This document shows, in pieces, positions 33,721-42,224 of a DNA stretch of 48,551 nucleotides. The DNA lies in assembly GCA_024400505.1 (NCBI GenBank), contig JAKSMP010000013.1, forward strand, positions 1 to 48,551, given 5' to 3'. The stretch comes from Bacteroidales bacterium. GTDB lineage: Bacteria; Bacteroidota; Bacteroidia; Bacteroidales; P3. Both the position numbers and the translations under genes were made by a program. The notes under the pieces were generated by a model. It saw nothing but the letters and a program-made list of their open reading frames with translations, ran no database searches and was not told the origin of the DNA. Numbering within the stretch: position 1 is the first letter of the stretch; every line of letters begins with the position of its first letter.

Positions 33721-35471
33721 AATCCTAGAATTTTTTCAATTTTGTCAATTTCTTTCACCCCTTCCAGTCGGCTTTCAATGATAGGTGCATCGTTGCCACT
33801 TGTGATGTCCATTAGGGTCTCTTGTACGGTGATGAAAGCATCCAATTGGCGCATATAGATATTCAGCTCGGTGAAATGGTTGATGAACTTAATTGTGAGA
33901 TACGTTTCGTTCAAAAGGCTGTAGGCCTTGCGAATATTGCGGTATGGAGAGAGTTTTGGCACCAATTGGTTGTCAAGCAGTTTGTATTGCTCGTGCATCT
34001 CTATGGCTTCAAGACAACGGTTCTCCATAGCACGGTATGCAATTAATTGTCCAATAAATTCGGTTCCTCCATCTACATCAATAAATGTTGGGGTTAGTGC
34101 AAACTGTTTGCGGATGCTGTTAAATCCGTTGTAGAGAGTCAAATGTTGCATCCAACCTTTGTTGATGGAGTCTTTCAAGTCGTTCAACTCTTGCCGCAGC
34201 TGTAGTACGCTGTCAAACTGGAGTTGCATTGTTTCAAAGCGATCCATTTCACGCGAGAAACGCACAGCATCGTCCAGCGATTGGTATCTGGGTGTCATTG
34301 GGTTCACTTCTCGAGCGTGTTTGTAGGCCTTAGCCACATCCACATATTTGAATGAGCAACGGTCCACCAGTGAGTCTCCTTGAATTTGAATACGGTTCAA
34401 TCTGTTAAAATCTTGTATGTAGCACTCCTGCACTTGAATAAACTCTTTCAGGTACGATACGAATTCGTATGCGTCGTATAGGTTGTTAAATGCAGGCACC
34501 ATGTTGATTGTGGATGTCACTTGCTCGTAGGTGTTTGCCACCTCGCGAGAACGAGCATAATACAGGTTGATGATACGCTTGGATGTTGAGGTGATTTGTT
34601 CGCGTAAATCCACTACAGTCAGATAACTATTCTGAATCTGAATAATGTTTTTCAACGCAGCCACATAGGAATAGTACTCGTTGATGGAACTGAATGAAAT
34701 ATCAGGAGTGGGCTGACGGAATGCACGCTGATAGGAGCGTAACACTTCTGTGTGGGTGTGGCCGCAACGCACTTTTAGTGTGTTGGCAAAATTATAAATC
34801 TTAGCAGTGTAGTTGTTGGAGCTGAGCAGGTCTTCAATTAGGTCTTGCTGGAATTTTGAGAATTGGTCTAAGCTCAAAAGATATAGGCTGTCGCTACGTT
34901 TCATCGAGAAATCATAGCGGTTGTACACCGAGAGGTAGGCGTAGAAAATATCTTTGAGTTCTTTTTTTCGATCCTTATCGTTGATGCCTATTCCTTCGCA
35001 TGCATTTACGATGGTGCGATGTTGCCTATCGATGGAGTCTTTGCGAAGGTTGAGTGCCGACTGTTGGAGATTGTCTTGGCGGATGTGTTCTCGCTCAATG
35101 TAGTAGTGGGCGCGGTCAAGCACAAATTGCGATATACGGCGAATTCGGCGTACATATACTTTGTAATCCTCCAGATAGTGGGTGGCATTAATCCATACAG
35201 TATCGTGGTCGTGTCGATAGTCGTATTTGAGCACGTTCTCCATGGCCATGAGTTTGGCATTGAGTGTCACACAGGTGTCGGTGAGCGATGCGTTTGTGCC
35301 GTTGAGACTGTCGAGATATCGGACGATATAAATTGTGTCGTCAAGAAATTGTGGCCTAATATTAAAGTCTGGAGCCAATTCTTTGACCGACATAGGAATG
35401 ATCTCCTGGGCACGCAGCGAACTGCATAACGCTGCGCCCAGGAGTATCAAATATGATAAGAATCTCTTCAT
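33717..35471 (-). CDS. Secreted helical-repeat protein, 584 aa, function unknown
   Basis: Signal peptide 1-21 (SLRA-Q). The mature part contains at least five to six degenerate repeats of about 65-80 residues. Recurring starts are MSVKELAPDFN, TPDISFSSINEYYSYVAAL, VPAFNNLYDAYEFVSYL, TPRYQSLDDAVRFSREM and TPTFIDVDGGTEFIGQL, each followed by a helix containing (Q/E)xxYL or MQxQ and another charged helix. No recognised domain. Between a PurF-like gene (18 bp upstream) and elbB (4-bp overlap). Probably periplasmic; the cytoplasmic neighbours give no obvious clue to its job. Confidence 0.75.
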   Translation of the reverse strand: MKRFLSYLILLGAALCSSLRAQEIIPMSVKELAPDFNIRPQFLDDTIYIVRYLDSLNGTNASLTDTCVTLNAKLMAMENVLKYDYRHDHDTVWINATHYLEDYKVYVRRIRRISQFVLDRAHYYIEREHIRQDNLQQSALNLRKDSIDRQHRTIVNACEGIGINDKDRKKELKDIFYAYLSVYNRYDFSMKRSDSLYLLSLDQFSKFQQDLIEDLLSSNNYTAKIYNFANTLKVRCGHTHTEVLRSYQRAFRQPTPDISFSSINEYYSYVAALKNIIQIQNSYLTVVDLREQITSTSKRIINLYYARSREVANTYEQVTSTINMVPAFNNLYDAYEFVSYLKEFIQVQECYIQDFNRLNRIQIQGDSLVDRCSFKYVDVAKAYKHAREVNPMTPRYQSLDDAVRFSREMDRFETMQLQFDSVLQLRQELNDLKDSINKGWMQHLTLYNGFNSIRKQFALTPTFIDVDGGTEFIGQLIAYRAMENRCLEAIEMHEQYKLLDNQLVPKLSPYRNIRKAYSLLNETYLTIKFINHFTELNIYMRQLDAFITVQETLMDITSGNDAPIIESRLEGVKEIDKIEKILGL

Positions 35472-35489
35472 CTGAGGGAGGGTAAATGG

Positions 35490-36896
35490 TTATTCGCCAA
35501 AAGAACTGCAGTCGAAGCAGTGGGTGCAGACTTTGCACTTAGGCAAGCCGATGGCATCGCACAGGGTTCCGAGACTGTTGAATTTCAAAGTGTCAACACC
35601 TACGGTCTTGCGGATGGTCTCCACCATGCGAGCGTACTCCTTGGTGGTCTCGTCTTGATAAGCTTCGAGATTGCGAATCTGTCCACCTTCAAGTTCTTCA
35701 ATCACGCGGCGGGTAATAAGTTCTTTGTCAGTCTTGGAGGCAGAGAAGTTGAGGTATTGGCAACCATGCACCAATGGAGGACAGCTGATACGAACATGAA
35801 TGTGCTTCACACCGTTGGCATAGAGCATCTTCACTTGGTCGCGAAGTTGTGTACCGCGCACGATGCTGTCATCGCAAAATACCACATCCTTGCCTTCCAA
35901 CACTTTGCGTGAGGGAATGAGCTTCATCTTTGCCACCAGGTTTCGGGCTTCTTGGTTCACCGGCATGAAACTGCGGGCCCATGTAGGGGTATATTTGAGG
36001 ATGCCTCTCTTGTAAGGAATACCTGCACCAGCAGCATAACCCAAAGCCATACCAACGCCAGAATCAGGAATGCCGGACACATAGTCGGCCTCCACATCAT
36101 CGGCTTTGCCCATGGCTTCGCCCAATGCGAAACGTACCTCTTCGGCATTGATGTTCTCGTATTCTACGCAGGGATAGCCGTAGTAAATCCACAAGAAAGA
36201 GCATATTTGCATTTTCTCATTGGGTTGAACGATGGTCTTGAAACCTTCGTGGGTGATATAAACAGCTTCGCCAGCTTTGACAAAGTATTCAGTCTGATAA
36301 CCTAGGTTGACATAACTGTGTGTTTCTGAAGCCACAGCGTAGTCGTTGTCGCGGCGTGCGATAGCCAACGGAGTACGTCCGTAGCGGTCGCGGCAAGCGA
36401 TGATGCCATCATTGGTGAGGATAAGGAAGGAAACGCTGCCACGTACATGTCGATATACATTTTCGATTCCGTCAGCAAATGTCTTTCCTTGGGTGATGAG
36501 CAGTGCTACCAACTCTGTAGGGTTTGTGCTGCCCATGCTGAGTTCGGTGAATTGTTGGTTTTTCTCCAAACACATCTTCTCCAGTTCGTCTATGTTGTTG
36601 ATTTTGGATACGGTGCACACTGCAAAACGACCCAAATGGGAGTTACAAACGATGGGTTGAGCATCGGAGTCGCTGATCACGCCAATGCCGTGGTCTCCCA
36701 ACATCTCGTTGATGTCATAGGTGAATTTAGTCTTGAACTGTGTGTTCTCGATGTTGTGAATGTTGAGGTGCATCTTGCCGTTGTCGATAGTGCTAAGACC
36801 AGCGCGGCGAGTACCGAGATGTGAATGATAGTCGGTGCCGTAGAATAAGTCTGTGGCACAGGGCTTTTGAGAAATAACTCCAAATAGACCGCTCAT
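35490..36896 (-). CDS. PurF-like amidophosphoribosyltransferase lacking the N-terminal glutaminase Cys
   Basis: 468 residues. An Ntn glutaminase-like half (1-~230; GTRRAGLST, CNSHLGRFA, STNPTELVALL, RDRYGRTPLA) is followed by a phosphoribosyltransferase half with SGIPDSGVGMALGYA and the PRPP loop VVFCDDSIVRGTQ (338-350). The protein starts Met-Ser-Gly-Leu-Phe-Gly, where PurF has Met-Cys-Gly; the catalytic Cys2 is Ser, so glutamine-dependent activity should be lost. The end holds Cys454, 457, 460 and 463 (CxxCxxCxxC), possible iron-sulfur ligands. I recall similar Ser-type PurF paralogues elsewhere in Bacteroidota. It might use ammonia or do something else. First gene of the three-gene cluster. 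Confidence 0.85.
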   Translation of the reverse strand: MSGLFGVISQKPCATDLFYGTDYHSHLGTRRAGLSTIDNGKMHLNIHNIENTQFKTKFTYDINEMLGDHGIGVISDSDAQPIVCNSHLGRFAVCTVSKINNIDELEKMCLEKNQQFTELSMGSTNPTELVALLITQGKTFADGIENVYRHVRGSVSFLILTNDGIIACRDRYGRTPLAIARRDNDYAVASETHSYVNLGYQTEYFVKAGEAVYITHEGFKTIVQPNEKMQICSFLWIYYGYPCVEYENINAEEVRFALGEAMGKADDVEADYVSGIPDSGVGMALGYAAGAGIPYKRGILKYTPTWARSFMPVNQEARNLVAKMKLIPSRKVLEGKDVVFCDDSIVRGTQLRDQVKMLYANGVKHIHVRISCPPLVHGCQYLNFSASKTDKELITRRVIEELEGGQIRNLEAYQDETTKEYARMVETIRKTVGVDTLKFNSLGTLCDAIGLPKCKVCTHCFDCSSFGE

Positions 36897-36967
36897 TTTT
36901 AATTTTTATTAAATGATGAATAAATATATTAATGTTCAAAATCAACAATCAATAAATAACAACCCCA

Positions 36968-36982
36968 GGCATTTTGCATGCC
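36968..36982 (-). promoter_or_regulatory. Hairpin in the long leader of the PurF-like gene
   Basis: GGCAT (36968-36972), loop TTTGC, ATGCC (36978-36982), within a predicted leader of about 165 nt. No known purine-riboswitch core was recognised. Confidence 0.35.
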
Positions 36983-37070
36983 GAAAATCGTTCCTTATTG
37001 GTTGAATAACTTGAACTAAATGTTTTTGACACTGAGAGTTGAATATTACAACTCTATTGGCATCAAGTCA

Positions 37071-37078
37071 CAAAGTTA
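37071..37078 (-). promoter_or_regulatory. Candidate promoter of the PurF-like operon
   Basis: Minus strand TAACTTTG (TAnnTTTG). Leader about 170 nt to the start at 36896. Confidence 0.5.
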
Positions 37079-37089
37079 CATATTTTTTT

Positions 37090-38373
37090 TTAATCTTCGC
37101 AATTGAAGTTTTCAACAATGGTGGATTCGTCGATGGGGAAAGGTGTAATGGACCCCGACAGAGAGGGGTCGAAAGACCGTTGGAGACGGATATAATTGTC
37201 TGTCCATCCTTGCATCATAGGGCTTTGCTCATTGCCGTGGATGCTGTGTTCCCACAGTACTGTGCGAGTCTCTCCCATGTGTTGTTGTATGAATTTGTGT
37301 CTCATCTCAGCTGAGAGTGCATTGAGCTCTAGGCTGCGCGCCTTGCGCACTGGCACAGGTATCTTTTCTCCTAGTTTCAATGCGGCTGTGTTGGGTCGGT
37401 CGGAGTAGGGGAACACATGCAGGTAGGAGATGGGTAGTTGTTGCAGAAAAGCCTTGCTTTGAGCAAATGTATCTTCGTCTTCGCCATTGAATCCCGTTAT
37501 CACATCCGCTGCTATACAAGCATGAGGCATCACTTTAGATATATGTTCCAATCTGTTGGCATACAAAGATGTGTCATAATGGCGGTGCATCATTTTCAGC
37601 ACTTTGTCGGAACCGGATTGGAGGGGAATATGGAAGTGTGGAAGGAAAGCTCTTGATTGAGCCACAAAATCAATAATCTCATCGGTGATGAGGTTGGGTT
37701 CGATGCTTGATATTCTATAACGGAGTATGCCCTCCACTGTGTCCAATTGCCGCAGCAGGTCGATAAATTTCTCTCCATGGTGGAGTCCAAAAGTGCCTGT
37801 GTTCACTCCTGTCAGCACCACTTCGCGAGTGCCCTTAGCCGCTATCTCGCGGGCTGTGGCCATCGTCTCTGCTATGGTAGCACTGCGGCTACGTCCTCGA
37901 GCGAAGGGAATAGCGCAGTATGTGCAGAAATAATCACATCCATCTTGAATTTTGAAGAATGTGCGAGTCCTGTCGCCGCCTGAGTAGCTCAGCTGGAAAC
38001 TGGTTGGCACATCGGTGTTCACAATTTTCTGCCCATCCAATCGACTTTTCACGATTTCCAGTAGTCGATGTTTTTGATCGTTGCCCAAAATAATGCTCAC
38101 CCCGGGTATATTCGCCACTTGATCAGCACTATTCTGTGCAAAACAACCAATTACAGCCACTATTGCGTCTGGATTTTGTGAAATGGCTTGTCGGATGGCA
38201 TTTCTGCATTTTTTTTCGGCCACAGCGGTAACAGTGCATGTGTTTATGAGGTAAACATCGGCTTTATCTTTGAAATCCACTATGTGGTATCCTTCACCTA
38301 CGAACTGGTTCAGTAAGTGGCTGGTTTCTGCAAAATTGAGCTTGCATCCGAGGGTGTGCGCGGCAATGTTCAT
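37090..38373 (-). CDS. mtaB: tRNA t6A37 methylthiotransferase
   Basis: 427-residue radical-SAM methylthiotransferase that converts t6A37 to ms2t6A37 in tRNA. N-terminal UPF0004 cluster cysteines 10, 46 and 77 (TLGCKLNFAE, INTCTVT, VIGCFAQ), radical-SAM Cys146, Cys150, Cys153 (CDYFCTYC) followed by IPFARGRSRS, and a C-terminal TRAM-like region. The TLGCKLNxxE opening and length fit MtaB rather than MiaB or RimO. Ends in Glu-Asp. Monocistronic. Confidence 0.95.
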   Translation of the reverse strand: MNIAAHTLGCKLNFAETSHLLNQFVGEGYHIVDFKDKADVYLINTCTVTAVAEKKCRNAIRQAISQNPDAIVAVIGCFAQNSADQVANIPGVSIILGNDQKHRLLEIVKSRLDGQKIVNTDVPTSFQLSYSGGDRTRTFFKIQDGCDYFCTYCAIPFARGRSRSATIAETMATAREIAAKGTREVVLTGVNTGTFGLHHGEKFIDLLRQLDTVEGILRYRISSIEPNLITDEIIDFVAQSRAFLPHFHIPLQSGSDKVLKMMHRHYDTSLYANRLEHISKVMPHACIAADVITGFNGEDEDTFAQSKAFLQQLPISYLHVFPYSDRPNTAALKLGEKIPVPVRKARSLELNALSAEMRHKFIQQHMGETRTVLWEHSIHGNEQSPMMQGWTDNYIRLQRSFDPSLSGSITPFPIDESTIVENFNCED

Positions 38374-38429
38374 TATGTTAAATTATCGTTAATTGTAAAT
38401 TTTGTGATGCAGAATTGGAAAAAACTTCG

Positions 38430-38437
38430 TAATTTTG
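38430..38437 (+). promoter_or_regulatory. Candidate promoter of a small RNA
   Basis: Plus strand TAATTTTG (TAnnTTTG). A TTTTG lies 25 nt upstream (38400-38404), longer than the usual ~19 nt spacing. No plus-strand gene begins for the next 1.3 kb. Confidence 0.5.
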
Positions 38438-38442
38438 CAACG

Positions 38443-38567
38443 CATTTGAGTTAAGATGTACCTGTGCGAGGGACTCTTTTCAGGTGTTAGGTGTTTTTGA
38501 TACCTAAAAGGATTTTGTAATAGTGTTTAATGGGAAAATGGGGCACCGAAAGGCGCCCCGTTTTTTT
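38443..38567 (+). ncRNA. Candidate small RNA of about 125 nt
   Basis: Bounded by a TAnnTTTG element (38430-38437) and a terminator with a seven-T run (38540-38567). It has no convincing reading frame. Internal pairings seen: ACCTG...CAGGT and TTAGGT...ACCTAA, which share the GGTGTTAGGT segment and so are alternatives. The closest idea is one of the Bacteroidales structured RNAs (Bacteroidales-1 / 6S-like), which are also marked by this promoter type and a terminator, but I could not confirm a 6S fold. Exact ends are approximate. Confidence 0.5.
38540..38567 (+). terminator. Rho-independent terminator, stronger on the plus strand
   Basis: GGGGCACC (38540-38547), loop GAAA, GGCGCCCC (38552-38559), one mismatch, then G and TTTTTTT (38561-38567). 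On the minus strand it is followed only by ATTTT, so it may also help end the MORN-protein transcript, whose stop is at 38600. Confidence 0.85.
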
Positions 38568-38599
38568 CATTCTGTTTTTTCCCCATAGGCTGTGGCTGA

Positions 38600-39643
38600 T
38601 TAATAATCGAAATCAAATTCGCCTCCGTTTGATTCGGTTTGCTGATGCAGTTTGAGACTGCGGAGCAACTTCATGCAATCTTCGTCGGGGAAGATGGAAA
38701 AGTCGGGATTGGGGTCAAGGCTCAGGATTTCACGTCCTTGGTTGTCGCGGGTAGTGCCCACGATAAGGTCGGTGGCTACCATGATGCGAGACTCTTTGTT
38801 GGCAAGGGTGAAACGATCGCTGCCCACATGGCCGAATACCAGTTCTGCAGGTTCATTGTCCACCAGTTTCGTGCCGTTGCTCAGATACACGATGGTCTTT
38901 TTCTTGCCTTGGGGTGCCAAATAATTCATGTCGTAGATGGACACAAACCGTTCTTCGGGAAGCAGGAGACGTACTTCGCGGTCACGCATAGAGCCCATGC
39001 TCCATCGTTCGCGAATCACCAGTTGGCCGTCCTCATAGTACGACCATGAGCCATTGCGTTCGCCCTTGGTATAGTGTCCTTCGCGCACCAACTGCTGCTG
39101 GTTATTGTATTCCACCAGTCGGCCTTCAATGCGACCGTTCACATAGGTGGCAGTTATGTATCCATTCTCTCCGATGCGTTTCCACCAGCGACCGTGGCGG
39201 TGGTTGTCGGCCCAGTTGCACACCTCAGCAGTATCGCCTTTTGAAGTGAAGAGCACTTGTAAGCCATGTCTCACACCCATCTTGTAAGTGGTTTTCTTAA
39301 TGATTTTTCCATCGTTTGAGAAAAACTCCCAAAGTCCGTCTCGGTTTTTCTGGTTGAAGTTGCCTTTGGCCAGCAGTTGGCCGTTAGGGTCATATACTTC
39401 GTGTTTGCAGATTTTGCCTGGTTCGGTATATACATTTTTGATGCGCACCGTGCCGTTGGGATAGTAGTAGGTAAAAGTGCCTGTTTCAGCATCGTTCACA
39501 AAGTCGCCTTCATAAATTTTGGCCCCTTGCTTGTCGGTTTTCACCCAGTGGCCTTGCTTGCGACCTTGTTTGTCGATTTGATTTTGCGCCTGGCAGGCCA
39601 GTCCCACCATCATCAGCGCCAATGCGATTACTTTATATTTCAT
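38600..39643 (-). CDS. Secreted MORN/YwqK-type repeat protein, 347 aa
   Basis: Signal peptide 1-19 (LACQA-Q). Residues ~22-230 hold about eight short MORN-like repeats of the YwqK kind: GRKQGHWVKTD, GTFTYYYPNGTVR, GLWEFFSNDGKI, GRWWKRIGENG, GSWSYYEDGQLV. The rest (~235-347) is a separate domain, followed by an acidic end (GGEFDFDY). YwqK-type proteins are often labelled 'toxin-antitoxin antitoxin', but no toxin gene is adjacent and secretion argues against that. Probably a periplasmic or surface scaffold. TATTTTTG promoter element at 39706-39713. Confidence 0.85.
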   Translation of the reverse strand: MKYKVIALALMMVGLACQAQNQIDKQGRKQGHWVKTDKQGAKIYEGDFVNDAETGTFTYYYPNGTVRIKNVYTEPGKICKHEVYDPNGQLLAKGNFNQKNRDGLWEFFSNDGKIIKKTTYKMGVRHGLQVLFTSKGDTAEVCNWADNHRHGRWWKRIGENGYITATYVNGRIEGRLVEYNNQQQLVREGHYTKGERNGSWSYYEDGQLVIRERWSMGSMRDREVRLLLPEERFVSIYDMNYLAPQGKKKTIVYLSNGTKLVDNEPAELVFGHVGSDRFTLANKESRIMVATDLIVGTTRDNQGREILSLDPNPDFSIFPDEDCMKLLRSLKLHQQTESNGGEFDFDY

Positions 39644-39705
39644 AATAGAATGTATGTTAATTGTCTCAAGTCGGTGCGAACGCTCGCATGTGATGAAATA
39701 ATTTG

Positions 39706-39713
39706 CAAAAATA
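39706..39713 (-). promoter_or_regulatory. Candidate promoter of the MORN-repeat gene
   Basis: Minus strand TATTTTTG (TAnnTTTG), leader about 60 nt. Confidence 0.5.
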
Positions 39714-39754
39714 CAATTTTTTTTCTAATCTGTCGTTTTTTGTGGGATAAAGTA

Positions 39755-42208
39755 ATGAACAAGTCATTTTTAATAACTGTATTATTCCTATTATTAGGTA
39801 TTTTGTCGCCCGTCTTTGGGCAACGATTTTTGCGTGGCATGGTTTCTAATCCCGATGGCAGCGGTATAGAGTTTGCCAGTGTAGGTGTGGTGGATGTCCG
39901 CAAGCCCTATGGCACCACAACCGATGCCAAGGGTCGCTATCAGCTTAAATTGCGCGAGGCAGATAGTGTTACCCTGCGCATTTCGTGTGTGGGCTACCAG
40001 CCTATAGAGATGCGTCTGTGCCTTTCATCGAATGAAACTCGCACCTTGAACATTCAACTTCAACCCGCTTCTACCCAGTTGGATGCCGTTACCATCAAAA
40101 ACGAGCGAATTCGTTCCTCCACATTTACTCAAATTGATGTAAAGCGGATAGAGCATACCGTGGGTCCCAACGATGGTGTTGAGTCGCTCATCAAAACGCT
40201 ACCCGACGTCAATTCCAATAATGAACTCTCCTCGCAATATTCTGTGAGGGGCGGTTCGTTCGATGAAAACTTAGTGTATATCAATGGGGTGGAAATCTAT
40301 CGCCCCCAGCTTATCCGAAGCGGACAACAAGAGGGTATGAGCATCATCAACCCCGATATGGTTGACCACTTGCAGTTCTCGCCCGGTGGCTTTGACGCCA
40401 CCTATGGCGACCGTCTCTCATCCGTGCTTGACATTATCTATAGCCGCCCTGTGGAGAGCCGTCATCGTGCATCACTCTCCTTCCTAGGGGGCAGCCTCTC
40501 CAGCCAGGGCAGGGTAGGGGAGCGACTCAGCTATAGCGTTGGTTTCCGCCATCGCAACAATAAATATATCTTCCGGTCACTCGACACCGAGGGAACTTAC
40601 TCCACTTCTTATTCCGACCTCCAGGCTGTTCTGGGCTATCAATGCTCCGACAAACTCTCCCTCTTTTTGCTTGCCATCTGGACTCACAACCTTTATGGGC
40701 TCATCCCATCTTCGCGCACCACCACTTTTGGCACCCTCAGCGAGCCCCTCGAACTGGATGTCTATTTTGATGGAAAAGAAGAGGATAGCTACAATACCAT
40801 GTTGGGTTCTTTCACCCTCGACTATCATCCATCCGACGATTTCCAACTGCGCTGGATTACCTCTGCCCAAAGCAATCGTGAGCAGGAAATATACGATATC
40901 CAAGACCAATATTGGCTCTATGAAGTAGGCTCAAGCAACGGCACGGATACCAACAAATTCGACCGTGGTGTGGGCACCTTCCTCGAACATGCGCGCAATT
41001 TCCTTTCCACCAACATCTTCACCACCGAACTCAAGTTGCGCCGCTATGCCTTGCTGGGCAATTGGTATTTTGGCATCAAAGGTCAGTTCGAAGACATCCA
41101 CGATCGTGTGCGCGAGTGGAAGTGGGTGGACAGTGCCGGTTATAGTTTCCCCACTACCCATTTCATCCCTGGTGTTGATGATTCCGTGCCCTTCAATCCT
41201 GTGCTGCAATTGTTCTGCAATTCTCAGCATCGGGTGCAAACCCTCCGTGGCATGGCCTATGCCCAGCGCGAACTCAATTTCTACACAGCCAAAGATGATG
41301 AGATAAAAATTCTGGCTGGTGCCCGTTTGCAGTATTATTCCACATCAGCCGATGCCTCCCTCCTCATGTATCAAGTGCTTTTCTCTCCGCGTGTGTCGGT
41401 CAATATCAAGCCCCATTCCCAGCATGATATTCTCTATCGTTTGGCCGCTGGAGTTTATCAGCAACCCTCGCTCTATCGTGAGATTCGTCGCAACGATGGC
41501 TCTCTTTGCGCCAGTGTGCCCGCCCAGAGTTCTTATCAAGCCACGGGCACCGTTGATTGGAATCTTCGCCTATGGGAAATGCCCTTCCGTTTCACCGCTG
41601 ATGTCTATTATAAATATATTGATCACGTGGTGCCCTATACCATCGACAATCTGCGTGTGCGCTACAACCCCGACCAAGATGCTGTGGCCTATGCGGCCGG
41701 TGTGAGTCTGCGCGTCAATGGCGACTTTGTCCAAGGCCTAGAGTCGTGGGCTTCGCTTTCGCTCATGCAAACTCAGGAAGATCACCTGGGCGATAACCTC
41801 GGATGGCTTCGTCGTCCCACCGACCAGCGTCTCAGTTTCAAACTTTTCATCCAAGACTATCTCCCCACCATCCCCTGGTGGCGTATGAGTCTCAGCATCC
41901 TCTATGGCACGCGCTTGCCCGTCACCCGACCCAATCAGACCGATTTCTCCCATTTTTTCCAACTTCCACCCTATTTCCGTGTTGATTGGGGCAATGCAGT
42001 GCAGCTCAGCCGTTTCGATAAAGTGCGTAGCTCCCGCATCGGTCAATTCTTCAATGATATTTCCCTCGCCGTGGAAGTGTTTAATCTCTTCGACTATCAC
42101 AACGTGGTTTCCTTCATCTGGGTGGCCGATTATAGCAACAAATACTATCCTGTTCCCAATTATCTCACTGCGCGGCAGGTCAACTTGAAACTTACAGCCA
42201 CCTTTTAA
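39755..42208 (+). CDS. TonB-dependent receptor with carboxypeptidase-regulatory-like domain
   Basis: 817 residues from the ATG at 39755-39757 (MNKSFLITVLFLLLG...), which gives a proper signal peptide ending VFG-Q; an in-frame start at 39377 would add 126 residues antisense to the neighbouring gene and is rejected. Residues ~24-105 are a CarboxypepD_reg-like domain (GMVSNPDGSGIEFASVGV, TDAKGRYQLKL). The plug (~110-230) has SQYSVRGGSFDENLVYINGVEI and PGGFDATYGDRLSSVLDI. The rest is a 22-strand-type barrel ending in Phe. No SusD partner follows. Next gene, 16 bp downstream, is an M16-like protein. Ligand unknown. Coding strand strongly C-rich. Confidence 0.93.
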   Translation: MNKSFLITVLFLLLGILSPVFGQRFLRGMVSNPDGSGIEFASVGVVDVRKPYGTTTDAKGRYQLKLREADSVTLRISCVGYQPIEMRLCLSSNETRTLNIQLQPASTQLDAVTIKNERIRSSTFTQIDVKRIEHTVGPNDGVESLIKTLPDVNSNNELSSQYSVRGGSFDENLVYINGVEIYRPQLIRSGQQEGMSIINPDMVDHLQFSPGGFDATYGDRLSSVLDIIYSRPVESRHRASLSFLGGSLSSQGRVGERLSYSVGFRHRNNKYIFRSLDTEGTYSTSYSDLQAVLGYQCSDKLSLFLLAIWTHNLYGLIPSSRTTTFGTLSEPLELDVYFDGKEEDSYNTMLGSFTLDYHPSDDFQLRWITSAQSNREQEIYDIQDQYWLYEVGSSNGTDTNKFDRGVGTFLEHARNFLSTNIFTTELKLRRYALLGNWYFGIKGQFEDIHDRVREWKWVDSAGYSFPTTHFIPGVDDSVPFNPVLQLFCNSQHRVQTLRGMAYAQRELNFYTAKDDEIKILAGARLQYYSTSADASLLMYQVLFSPRVSVNIKPHSQHDILYRLAAGVYQQPSLYREIRRNDGSLCASVPAQSSYQATGTVDWNLRLWEMPFRFTADVYYKYIDHVVPYTIDNLRVRYNPDQDAVAYAAGVSLRVNGDFVQGLESWASLSLMQTQEDHLGDNLGWLRRPTDQRLSFKLFIQDYLPTIPWWRMSLSILYGTRLPVTRPNQTDFSHFFQLPPYFRVDWGNAVQLSRFDKVRSSRIGQFFNDISLAVEVFNLFDYHNVVSFIWVADYSNKYYPVPNYLTARQVNLKLTATF

Positions 42209-42224
42209 TCCCCCATTCATCGTC

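Noticed and set aside
35490-36896. Ordinary glutamine-dependent PurF
   Set aside because: The required Cys after the initiator Met is Ser and no nearby alternative start restores it.
38600-39643. Antitoxin of a toxin-antitoxin pair (common label for YwqK proteins)
   Set aside because: It has a signal peptide and no toxin gene beside it, so a secreted repeat protein is more likely.
39377-39754. N-terminal extension of the TonB-dependent receptor
   Set aside because: The stretch is antisense to the MORN-repeat gene; the internal Met at 39755 starts a proper signal peptide.
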